Shown here: positions 26,732 to 34,187 of the stretch, in pieces
Numbering within the stretch: the stretch's first letter is position 1
Layout of the letters: each line of letters starts with the position of its first letter
Origin: Bacteroidales bacterium 6E
Lineage (GTDB): Bacteria; Bacteroidota; Bacteroidia; Bacteroidales; Prolixibacteraceae
Assembly: GCA_001270045.2 (NCBI GenBank)
Contig: DF970668.1
Coordinates: 224,142-288,141, forward strand
DNA: 64,000 bases
Reading direction: 5' to 3'
Notes under the pieces: generated by a model
The model's database searches: none
What the model saw: only the letters and a program-made list of their open reading frames with translations
What the model was told of the DNA's origin: nothing
Translations under genes and position numbers: made by a program

Positions 26732-28240
26732 ATGAAAAGAAATAAAATATTACCCATTATAGCGCTGTTGCTTTTGGGGATCACAGGTTGCGACAAGGAA
26801 TTCCTTGAAGTGGAACCGACACAATTCCTCACCGAGAAGCAGGTGGCCGAGGCAGCCAAGAACAATCCCGACGTAGTGGCCGGCAGCATGAGCGGTATCT
26901 ATACCCTGATGTTCCAGACCGGTACCGGCGGTACCAACCTCGACCATGACGACTTCGGACAGAAAGGTTACGACATCTATCTCGACATGCTCAGCGGCGA
27001 CATGGCCCTGACCGTGAACACTTACAACTGGTACCTCGGGCTCACCGAATTCCAGGACAATACCGACTATACCGACAACAGGAACTACAAGCCCTGGAGG
27101 TACTATTACAGGCTGATCCGCTCGTCGAACCTGGTCATCTCGGCCCTCGGTGGCAACGACGTGGTTCCCGAACTGGAAGCCAACCAGCATATTATGGGAC
27201 AGGCCAAGGCCATGCGTGCGCACAGCTATTTCTACCTGACCCAGATGTTCACCCGTGAGTACAATCCGAGTGACCCTATACTTCCGGTATACACCGACCC
27301 CAACCAGCCCAACCAGCCGAAGAGCACCACCCAGGAAGTGTTTGACCTGATCGTGAGTGACCTTACCCAGTCGATCGAACTGCTTGGAACCTTCCAGCGC
27401 TCAGCCAAGAACCAGGTGAACAAACACGTGGCACAGGGTATCCTGGCTTACGTATATGCCTACATGGGCGGCAACGACAACCTGGCCAAGGCCAAGGCAC
27501 TGACTGCCGACGTGATCGCCAACGGAGGCTACACTATCATGACAGCCGACGAAGTGGTTTATGCACCGGTTGCGGCAGATATACCTGATCTGGTGGGTGG
27601 TTTCAACGACATCAATACCAAAGGTTGGATGTGGGGTGTTGACCTGACCCTCGACAACGGGCTCGACCTCGTTTCGTGGTGGGGACAGATGGACCGCTAC
27701 ACCTACAGCTACCAGTGGGCAGGCGACGTGAAGGCCATGGATGCCGACCTGTATGCAGCCATCCCGGCCGACGACGTACGTAAGAAACAGTTTCCAGTGG
27801 GAGGTTCTTACTCACTGGCCCCGCTGAACAAATTCTACCACTACGACAGGGTAGTTGGCCGTCAACGTAACATCGAAACTGACTATGTGTACATGAGGGT
27901 TGCCGAAATGTACCTGCTGCATGCCGAAGTATCGGCCAAGACCGGTGACGAAGCATCCGCCAAAACCAGCCTGAAAGCGTTGGTCAGCCAGCGTCGTCCC
28001 GATGCCAGCTATATTGACGGACTGACCGGACAGCGTCTGCTCGACGAGATCTACCTGCAGACCCGTATCGAACTCTGGGGAGAAGGCAAGAGTTACCTGG
28101 CACTCAAGAGGAACAAAGCCGTTTCGAAACGCGGACCGAACCACCTCTCCAACGTAGGTGTCGAGATCCCATACAACGACGAAAGGCTCTCGTTCGTGAT
28201 TCCACAGCTGGAAATCCAGAACAACCCGTTTATTGATTAA
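26732..28240 (+). CDS. SusD/RagB-family glycan-binding surface lipoprotein
   Basis: The frame opens at 26699, but the ATG at 26732 yields the proper lipoprotein leader MKRNKILPIIALLLLGITGC (Cys about 20) and 502 residues. The SusD features are DKEFLEVEPTQFLTEKQ, the tetratricopeptide-like helices with MGQAKAMRAHSYFYLTQMF, and the C-terminal LYLLHAEV-type helix (MRVAEMYLLHAEVSAKTG). It caps the SusC barrel and binds the glycan at the cell surface. It is co-transcribed with susC. Confidence 0.95.
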   Translation: MKRNKILPIIALLLLGITGCDKEFLEVEPTQFLTEKQVAEAAKNNPDVVAGSMSGIYTLMFQTGTGGTNLDHDDFGQKGYDIYLDMLSGDMALTVNTYNWYLGLTEFQDNTDYTDNRNYKPWRYYYRLIRSSNLVISALGGNDVVPELEANQHIMGQAKAMRAHSYFYLTQMFTREYNPSDPILPVYTDPNQPNQPKSTTQEVFDLIVSDLTQSIELLGTFQRSAKNQVNKHVAQGILAYVYAYMGGNDNLAKAKALTADVIANGGYTIMTADEVVYAPVAADIPDLVGGFNDINTKGWMWGVDLTLDNGLDLVSWWGQMDRYTYSYQWAGDVKAMDADLYAAIPADDVRKKQFPVGGSYSLAPLNKFYHYDRVVGRQRNIETDYVYMRVAEMYLLHAEVSAKTGDEASAKTSLKALVSQRRPDASYIDGLTGQRLLDEIYLQTRIELWGEGKSYLALKRNKAVSKRGPNHLSNVGVEIPYNDERLSFVIPQLEIQNNPFID

Positions 28241-28267
28241 TTATAGTCACCGTAAAAAAATCGAGAA

Positions 28268-28990
28268 ATGAAAAGATTATCAATCATAATGCTCCTCCTG
28301 GTTTCCGTCTTTGCCTTCAACAGCTGCGACGAGGAATTCGGGGGAACCCAGGACCTCAACTACATCACGTTTGAGGCACCTGCGGTAAACATCAGCGTTG
28401 AGACCGGGGGAAGCACCGAGAGAGCGGTCAAGGTATACACCACCCAGGTCACCGGAGCCGACAGGACCTTCAACGTACTGGTCGACGCGGCCAAAACCAC
28501 GGCCGATGCCTCATCTTACGTACTGCCCGGCACTGTAACCATTCCGGCCAACACCAACGTGGGCGAACTGAAAGTGAAAGTCAACGGTGTGAAGATCGGT
28601 GCCGGCAAGAAACTGGTGATCGACATTGAGGCAGCCGAAGGGTTGTTCAAGGGCCCCGTTACCACCATCAACATTGCCCAGATTTGTGATGTACCCGTGA
28701 TCATCGACTTCGTGTTCGACGGCTATGCCAGCGAAACCAGCTGGGAGATCCACGACAATGCGGGCGAGCTGGTTGCCTCGGGAGGCGGATATGCCGACGG
28801 ACGTGCCACTGCCCAGTCGCAGTTCTGTATGGACGCAGGCACCTATACCTTTACCGTATATGATGCATACGGTGACGGTCTGACCTGGCCGAATGTCGGT
28901 AACATCAAGATCAGCAAGGGCGGAGTCGTCCTGGCAGATATTGACGGCGACTTTGGAGCCGAAACCACCGTACAGTTCATTGTACCGTAA
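28268..28990 (+). CDS. Surface lipoprotein, third gene of the sus operon, possible glycan-binding protein
   Basis: The 240-residue protein has a leader with lipobox FAFNSC (Cys about 20) followed by acidic residues (DEEFGG), a pattern linked to surface export in Bacteroidota. Residues 30-145 form a beta-rich domain (DLNYITFEAPAVNISVETGG) like the immunoglobulin-like domains at the N-terminus of SusE/DUF-type surface proteins. Residues about 150-240 form a second beta sandwich with FDGYASETSWEIHDNAG and YTFTVYDAYGDGLTWP, a pattern seen in extracellular modules that may bind carbohydrate or calcium. It follows susD by 27 bases and ends in a terminator. Function is inferred from position; the exact family is not recognised. 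Confidence 0.75.
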   Translation: MKRLSIIMLLLVSVFAFNSCDEEFGGTQDLNYITFEAPAVNISVETGGSTERAVKVYTTQVTGADRTFNVLVDAAKTTADASSYVLPGTVTIPANTNVGELKVKVNGVKIGAGKKLVIDIEAAEGLFKGPVTTINIAQICDVPVIIDFVFDGYASETSWEIHDNAGELVASGGGYADGRATAQSQFCMDAGTYTFTVYDAYGDGLTWPNVGNIKISKGGVVLADIDGDFGAETTVQFIVP

Positions 28991-29012
28991 TCAATCGTAC
29001 AAGCTATAAAAA

Positions 29013-29042
29013 GGGGCCGCCTGCAAGGGCGGCCTTTTTTAT
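29013..29042 (+). terminator. Intrinsic terminator of the susC/susD operon
   Basis: GGCCGCC (29015-29021) pairs with GGCGGCC (29028-29034) and is followed immediately by TTTTTTATT. It begins about 25 bases after the lipoprotein stop. Confidence 0.92.
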
Positions 29043-29149
29043 TCCGGTAATCGTTCGTAGGGAAAGGGCATGCCCAATAGGTCAGGGCATACCCTGACCC
29101 TACAAATCATTTTCCAGATGGGAATGGTTTGGGGGGATTACGTCCGACC

Positions 29150-29222
29150 AAAAAAAAGGGGAAAGGCCACTACCTTTCCCCCAGAATGAAGTACTTATCA
29201 AGTCGCTTTTGATTAAGCACTT
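29150..29222 (-). terminator. Minus-strand double hairpin with U-tract, no gene upstream (possible small-RNA 3' end)
   Basis: Read on the minus strand, a stem of about 13 pairs with one bulge and one G-U pair (29209-29222 with 29189-29201) is followed by a nine-pair G/C-rich stem (GGGGAAAGG and its complement, 29158-29181). Eight Ts follow (29157-29150). This is a strong intrinsic terminator, yet the nearest minus-strand gene ends about 650 bases upstream at 29873. It may end an unannotated small RNA, act as a back-up terminator, or block readthrough into the sus operon. Confidence 0.55.
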
Positions 29223-29440
29223 ACAAGATATAAATTTAAATGAAATTATGAAAATAAATTTCAGGGGATTTTTGAACAGTATGCAATGGTTGCCCATACC
29301 TTACTGGATAAGGGGATTGTGAAAAAAATGTTGATAATGGTGATGTTCACCACCGATGAAAGGATGGCACCTGCAGGCATGATTTATTGGTTTTGGGATG
29401 GAATGAGGAGGTTGGAGGGATGAATGAGTTGCGCAGCCAG

Positions 29441-29491
29441 AGGATGACATCCTTTCCGAGGAGGGATGCAACGAAAAGAGGATGTCATCCT
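29441..29491. repeat. GGATG-palindrome pair, copy 1
   Basis: AGGATGACATCCT (29441-29453) and AGGATGTCATCCT (29479-29491) are exact reverse complements with a 27-base spacer. The same pair recurs at 45039-45076, and a variant with the central base pair swapped occurs at 47658-47693. Confidence 0.8.
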
Positions 29492-29669
29492 GTTAAATCC
29501 CGGCCGGCCGCAAAAAAACAGGTGGGGTAAAACCTGAAGTTCTACCCCATCAGCCAGACAATGGATTATACCTGGAACTTACCCCCCATTATCCGGGAAA
29601 TGGATTATAGGGAGGTGATACACCACACAGCCCTGGGCAATCAAAAGTTAGGAGACGACATACCAGACT

Positions 29670-29711
29670 CCACTTGTAAAGAGAATTGTGGCGACGCGAT
29701 TGATCGCGTCG
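29670..29711 (+). repeat. 42-base repeat, left copy (inverted relative to 40958)
   Basis: This 42-base block contains the palindrome CGACGCGAT-TG-ATCGCGTCG preceded by CTTGTAAAGAGAATTGTGG. Its reverse complement at 40958-40999 matches at 41 of 42 positions. The two copies bound the AT-rich segment with the peptide/kinase genes. Confidence 0.85.
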
Positions 29712-29872
29712 GAAGACAATACCGAGTCGTACATATAACACTATGACCCCATAACAATTTTAATTCTTATATAGTGCCCACTATACGAGAACTATTTTAT
29801 CACCATCGCATAAGTATCAAAATACAGAGGTTGATCCCGGCTGAATCTAAGGTTTGAAAGGGATTTTAAAAA

Positions 29873-31477
29873 TTACAACAAGACCCTTGACAAATTCTTG
29901 GGTGAGTCAGGGTATGGCAATTCAAAGGTAAAAGTGGTTCCTTTGTTAACCTGACTACTGAATCTGATTGTTCCGCCATGGACGTCGATGATCTGTTTGA
30001 CCAGCGCCAGTCCAATGCCTGTCCCCGGTACCTGACTAACGTTCGATGCCCTGAAGAATGTTGAGAAAATAAATTCCTGGTCTTTCGCAGGAATTCCTAT
30101 ACCATTATCCGTTACCTGAATCTCGACATTCATAGGGTTTGCGTTAATTGACAGGTCAATCCTGCTATCTTCCGGAGAGTATTTAATTCCATTGGAAACC
30201 AGATTGTTCAACACCTGCTTCAAAAGATTGGTATCTATATCGAGATAACAATCTGTACAATCAGGAGAAAATTGAATTTGACGAATTGAAGATTGTTCTT
30301 TCCTGAATTCTTCAAGCCACCCCCTTACAAACGAAACCAGATTAGCCCGTTCAAGTTTTATAGGCATTTGTCCATATTCCAGTTTTGACAGGTTCAGGAA
30401 CTTATCTGTTAGGTCCTTCATAAACTTTGCATTTTTTGAAATACGGTCAAAATACTTGGCATAATCTTCATCATGAGGGGTTATACCATATTTTTGGATT
30501 GTTTCAGTAGCAACCAGTATCGAGGTAAGAGGTTTTTTGAATTCATGGGAAGTCATTCTCACCAACCCGGATTTGAGCTCATTTATTTCTTTTTCCTTTT
30601 GAATGGCCTTCTGTAGCGACTTTGCAAATTTTTCCTCCCGCGTAATATCCTCAAAAATAAAGAGCCTCCGATCATATTCACCATCTTCACCCAATATACA
30701 GGCCGAGAAACACCTGTAATAATTCCCGGTGATCAATTGGACTGTAACTTTGTTGACTGGCTGTTTCTCTGCGCCTTGAGAAATATTATCAAATATCGAT
30801 TGATCATCAATCAGGGTTTCCGAAAGTAGGTTAAAAATATCGCTGGCTTTGTGGTTGTATATATCCTGATACTTAAAAAAAGGCCAGATCTCCTGAAATC
30901 TCTTATTGATGAAAAGTATCTTGTCGTGTGTTTGATCGGTTACCAAAACCCCATTGGGGGTAGTTTCCAAAATCATTTTCATCAGGGATTCATTCATGCG
31001 TAATGCATTTGACGCCAAGGTCTTTTCCGTTATATCATAAATAATTGAGAACAGCAGTATAATCCCATTTAAAACTATTGGACTTGAATTAATCTCAACT
31101 GTCCGAATTGAGCCATCCGAGACCTTGTGGTTGAAAATAAAATAGTTGGTCCTGAATTTTAGGGCCTGGTCCATTTCTTGTTTTATAATTTCAGGCGATG
31201 ACAAGTTGATATCCTGGATAAAAAAATTTCCTTTTTCTTGAAAATCAAATCCATAAAATTTGGTCGCGGCCATATTGGCGTCAATGATTTCACCGGTTTC
31301 AGGGTTAATCAACAACATTACGGCAGAATGTTCATGGAACATTTTGTGGAATAAATCCTCATCATTTGGAGGAGTCTTAATTGAATTGTTTGGTTCGTTA
31401 ACGTCAGAAAAATCAGCAAGTGAACCTGTATCATTGATGATTTCATCTTTATGAGCTGAGAAGAAGGACATTTTCAT
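29873..31477 (-). CDS. PAS-domain sensor histidine kinase (soluble)
   Basis: The 534-residue protein has no membrane segment. Two PAS domains occupy about residues 40-155 (MLLINPETGEIIDANMAATKF) and 165-285 (GVLVTDQTHDKILFINKRFQEIW, ending FEDITREEKFAKSL). The dimerisation helix carries His311 in RMTSHEFKKPLTSI. The ATPase domain shows the N box NNLVSNGIKYSP, DNGIGIP and GTGIGLALVKQI. It should autophosphorylate His311 in response to an intracellular signal; no receiver-domain partner is adjacent. It lies 86 bases downstream of the nucleotidyltransferase gene on the same strand. Base composition is AT-richer than in the flanking glycan loci. Confidence 0.93.
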   Translation of the reverse strand: MKMSFFSAHKDEIINDTGSLADFSDVNEPNNSIKTPPNDEDLFHKMFHEHSAVMLLINPETGEIIDANMAATKFYGFDFQEKGNFFIQDINLSSPEIIKQEMDQALKFRTNYFIFNHKVSDGSIRTVEINSSPIVLNGIILLFSIIYDITEKTLASNALRMNESLMKMILETTPNGVLVTDQTHDKILFINKRFQEIWPFFKYQDIYNHKASDIFNLLSETLIDDQSIFDNISQGAEKQPVNKVTVQLITGNYYRCFSACILGEDGEYDRRLFIFEDITREEKFAKSLQKAIQKEKEINELKSGLVRMTSHEFKKPLTSILVATETIQKYGITPHDEDYAKYFDRISKNAKFMKDLTDKFLNLSKLEYGQMPIKLERANLVSFVRGWLEEFRKEQSSIRQIQFSPDCTDCYLDIDTNLLKQVLNNLVSNGIKYSPEDSRIDLSINANPMNVEIQVTDNGIGIPAKDQEFIFSTFFRASNVSQVPGTGIGLALVKQIIDVHGGTIRFSSQVNKGTTFTFELPYPDSPKNLSRVLL

Positions 31478-31563
31478 TTGTAAAAATTGGTTATTCTTTA
31501 TACTGATTTAAAAAGTTCATAATACTTCTTGGTACTATTTTTTAAGTGATTATAAAACCTTAT

Positions 31564-32652
31564 TCACCATTGGGGGAATTTTCTAATCCAGGGAGGATGG
31601 GATAATCGGTCAAACACTAATTTTCGCAATTCCGCAGAGGTTACAATCCCAAGTAATATCCTTGAATATGCCCTTATTCGGATAATAGTCCTCCTTAATC
31701 CATGGTAGATCAAATAGAATGTCCTGGATGAAAGATTAAGTTGATGAATCTTAAAAAAAAGACTTCTTTTCAGGGGGATTGAGTACTCTTTCAGATCGTT
31801 AAGATGCAATAAATGATCAGCAATTTGAAAATATGATCCCGCACTCCCGGCGAATTCGGAATCTACTCCTGATACAGGTTTACCGTGTCTTTGCATGAGT
31901 AAATGCAGGTCATAAATATCCCGATAGGAAACAATTCCCATAGTTTTTCCGGAATGGCCCAATTGGCTGTGAATAAAATTCAGGATGATTTTATGTTTAT
32001 CTGATAAAACGAAACAATCAGGATTGCCAATCGGAGAATACATCTCACTTACAATGACTTGGTAATTAAGCCACTTTGCGTATTTTTCGGAAACGGGGAT
32101 CCTGTGGATCTCGATATCGGCCGCACCGTTTTCTTTCCACATCCTGGGATAATGCTTAAGGTTCATTGGATCACCATACACCTGACACCTACATTGATAA
32201 CCAATGTCTGACAGAATTTGGACGCTCCTCAGGTAATCCTGCTCCCTGACCAGAAAATCAATGTCACCTACCATCCGGTATGCGATTTCAGGATATAGTT
32301 GGTCGATCAGATGAGCCGATCCTTTCAGAAAAATGGGATTAATCCGATATGACCGAAGGGCATCAGTAATTTCCGCCATTTGCGAGATGATTTTTTCATT
32401 CCTCGCAGCATTTAATTGTGTGACTTCGGCAAGGTATTCCATTAGGCCTTGAGGCAGATGTCTGACTATATCATGTTTCTTGAAAGTGAGGAAAATCGTC
32501 GGCGTTATCAAATGGTTGCTGCATGTCGAAACAAACAGTTCCCATGGGATACTTCCTTCAACTACCTGCTCTAAGACTCGATTCCGGTAATCTGGTCGAT
32601 GATCCATTGCCAGGCAGATGCCAATCCATTTGTATAACTCCCTATTGGTCAT
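31564..32652 (-). CDS. Nucleotidyltransferase-family protein (PF14907-like), probable peptide-tailoring enzyme
   Basis: The 362-residue protein shows the nucleotidyltransferase core of the PF14907 group. INPIFLKGSAHLIDQLYP carries Lys110-Gly111, and RMVGDIDFLVREQDY carries Gly129-Asp130 and Asp132 as the metal-binding pair. A C-terminal helical region follows (FIHSQLGHSGKTMGIVSYRDIYDL). Relatives are found beside HPr-kinase-like proteins in peptide natural-product clusters. In the pseudomycoidin lasso pathway such an enzyme adds hexose to a phosphorylated peptide. Here it starts one base after the stop of the PqqD/HPr-kinase gene, so the two are translationally coupled. Its substrate is unknown. 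Confidence 0.8.
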   Translation of the reverse strand: MTNRELYKWIGICLAMDHRPDYRNRVLEQVVEGSIPWELFVSTCSNHLITPTIFLTFKKHDIVRHLPQGLMEYLAEVTQLNAARNEKIISQMAEITDALRSYRINPIFLKGSAHLIDQLYPEIAYRMVGDIDFLVREQDYLRSVQILSDIGYQCRCQVYGDPMNLKHYPRMWKENGAADIEIHRIPVSEKYAKWLNYQVIVSEMYSPIGNPDCFVLSDKHKIILNFIHSQLGHSGKTMGIVSYRDIYDLHLLMQRHGKPVSGVDSEFAGSAGSYFQIADHLLHLNDLKEYSIPLKRSLFFKIHQLNLSSRTFYLIYHGLRRTIIRIRAYSRILLGIVTSAELRKLVFDRLSHPPWIRKFPQW

Positions 32653-32653
32653 C

Positions 32654-33814
32654 TTACAATATCGAGTTGATGGCCTGGAGCATTTTTTCCGTATTGGAAT
32701 ATGTCAGTTCATAATATTTGACACTCATGGACCACTGCATGAAAGCCAAAACAGAATGCTGTCCAGGCATTATATAGGATTGTTGAACGAGAAGATTAAA
32801 ACCCTCAAATCTGACCAGTCTTTTTAATTTGCAGGGGACATCAGGGTCGTAATGGACAAACAAAACAGTTTGTACAGGCCGGGGCACCAGATCTTCATCA
32901 GACATTCTTCCATGGACAAGATATCTTACAAGTTTTTCACGGGATTGGAGTTGATAGGGTGTAGATTCCAAAGCAGGATAAGATTTCTTCAGAATATCAA
33001 CGGCACCAGATTTTATAGACATAGCAGCAGGGAAATAGTGGGCAAATCCGTCGATATCTAGCGGCACAAAATCATCGGATATTACAGTACAGCCCTGACT
33101 TTTTAGAATTGCCGCCAAAGTGGTTTTTCCACTGCCGGATTTCGCCGGGATTAAAATGGTTTTGTTATTCTTTGTTATGGCGGCTGCGTGGCCTGCCATC
33201 ATCCAGTCTTGTTCAGCCTTTTTGTGGAGGATACTGGCAATAGTGATGAATAGCCTGCCTTTTAATCTATCTGTCTGATTCTCGTCAAATTGTTCAGTCT
33301 TTTGGCCCGAAACCTTGAGATAGTATTGTTTGTCATGAAATGAAATAGTGATGCTATGTTTGTATGAACTGTTATTGAAAGTCTCAAGTTGACTGAACAA
33401 GGGATGAAGAATTCGCTGTAAGGTTTCGTCCTGATAAGAAATCTTGACATTCTTATTTCCCAATTTGTAGATTTTATGAGTATATTTTTTTGTATCAATT
33501 CCCTGAAGATCAGGGACGAACCTCGGAACGTCTGCTTTCTCATGTTTTACAATTTCCATGAGTTTATTACAAAATTCGCACGTAAAGAATTTAGCCTTCA
33601 ATTTTGGGATGCGAAAGCTTGAGGAAAGTTGATTCATTATTTCGTCTTCTGTCCTTCCCAAATCATATTGTACCAGAATGTACCAAGCTAACTCATTGAG
33701 TATGTAGTATTTGTTTATGCTCTCAATCCAAACCACAAAGTTATTTCTGTACTCATAAAATACATGTGGCAATTTGCCCGTATAGGCCTTCGACTGCTTA
33801 TTGATGTTAGTCAT
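32654..33814 (-). CDS. PqqD-like domain fused to an HPr-kinase-like P-loop kinase
   Basis: This 386-residue protein joins two domains. Residues about 10-95 resemble PqqD/RiPP-recognition modules (YYILNELAWYILVQYDLGRTEDEIMNQL), which grip leader peptides. Residues about 150-385 resemble the HPr kinase C-terminal domain: MMAGHAAAI around residues 206-212, the Walker A motif AKSGSGKTT at about 224-232, and ISDDFVPL with Asp247-Asp248. Such kinases phosphorylate a serine or the C-terminus of a peptide in lasso-type clusters. The gene follows the 70-residue peptide gene after a hairpin-containing 132-base gap and precedes the nucleotidyltransferase by one base. No HPr or phosphotransferase-system genes are near, which argues against a role in carbon regulation. 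Confidence 0.85.
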   Translation of the reverse strand: MTNINKQSKAYTGKLPHVFYEYRNNFVVWIESINKYYILNELAWYILVQYDLGRTEDEIMNQLSSSFRIPKLKAKFFTCEFCNKLMEIVKHEKADVPRFVPDLQGIDTKKYTHKIYKLGNKNVKISYQDETLQRILHPLFSQLETFNNSSYKHSITISFHDKQYYLKVSGQKTEQFDENQTDRLKGRLFITIASILHKKAEQDWMMAGHAAAITKNNKTILIPAKSGSGKTTLAAILKSQGCTVISDDFVPLDIDGFAHYFPAAMSIKSGAVDILKKSYPALESTPYQLQSREKLVRYLVHGRMSDEDLVPRPVQTVLFVHYDPDVPCKLKRLVRFEGFNLLVQQSYIMPGQHSVLAFMQWSMSVKYYELTYSNTEKMLQAINSIL

Positions 33815-33890
33815 TATTGATTTTATTATGTTTGTTGAATATGTTTCTTGAGTTAATGAGGATGAATAATCTCTTTTAAATTTCAGAAAG

Positions 33891-33917
33891 AGGCATCCCG
33901 GATTGCCGGGAATGCCT
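33891..33917 (-). terminator. Hairpin between the peptide gene and the kinase gene (attenuator candidate)
   Basis: AGGCATCCCGG (33891-33901) pairs with CCGGGAATGCCT (33906-33917), leaving one bulged A and a four-base loop. On the minus strand it lies about 30 bases past the peptide stop and is followed by CTCTTTCTG, a poor U-tract. Partial termination here would make the peptide more abundant than its modifying enzymes, as is usual in RiPP operons. Confidence 0.5.
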
Positions 33918-33946
33918 TTTCATTACCATATACCTAGAGATAATCA

Positions 33947-34159
33947 TTACCAAGGTGGTGGTGGAGCCGGTGATGCAGCCATTGATTTTAGGGGACTGCC
34001 CAAAAACTGCATCATCACGACAGATGTAGCAGCATAATAACCTGCTTTCTTCAGTGCTTCTTTTCGGCTGATGTTGCCTTCCGATGATTGTTCTTCAATG
34101 ATTATCACCGCTTTAGTTTTCCTTTTATTTCTCATGTTCCGGTTTATTTCGTTGTACAT
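33947..34159 (-). CDS. Small 70-residue peptide with Tat-like leader and proline-rich C-terminus (candidate precursor)
   Basis: The ATG at 34159 is preceded by GAGAAAGGA, a good ribosome site for this genome, so I prefer it to the frame opening at 34201. The N-terminus is basic (NKRKTK, residues 11-16). Residues 31-37 read SRKEALK, a variant of the Tat consensus seen as SRRGFIE and NRRDFLK in nearby proteins. A hydrophobic stretch to residue 54 follows, then KSMAASPAPPPPW at the very end (58-70). Cleavage after Ala61 or Ala62 would free a nonapeptide or octapeptide ending in Trp70. The gene lies 28 bases after the large secreted protein and just before a peptide kinase/nucleotidyltransferase pair, so it may be their substrate. 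No known RiPP core motif is present. It might instead be a signal or anchor peptide. Confidence 0.7.
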   Translation of the reverse strand: MYNEINRNMRNKRKTKAVIIIEEQSSEGNISRKEALKKAGYYAATSVVMMQFLGSPLKSMAASPAPPPPW

Positions 34160-34187
34160 ATTTCCTTTCTCGTGATGTCGGTCTTTT

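Larger units (their letters stand above)
29223..29872. other. Non-coding stretch between the sus operon and the AT-rich segment
   Basis: No convincing gene is seen here. It holds a GGATG-type inverted repeat (29441-29491), a GGGGTA/TACCCC hairpin (29524-29548), two AATGGATTATA-type direct copies near 29561 and 29599, and a 42-base repeat (29670-29711) whose reverse copy lies at 40958. Short open frames in it lack starts or codon structure that would support a protein. Confidence 0.5.

Noticed and set aside
29561..29746. 61-codon frame left of the AT-rich segment
   Set aside because: It runs through the 42-base repeat and other repeated DNA and lacks any protein-like pattern.
31564..34159. 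Lasso peptide cluster
   Set aside because: The kinase and nucleotidyltransferase fit lasso tailoring, but there is no asparagine-synthetase-like cyclase or transglutaminase-like protease, and the peptide has no Gly/Cys start with Asp/Glu at position 7-9.
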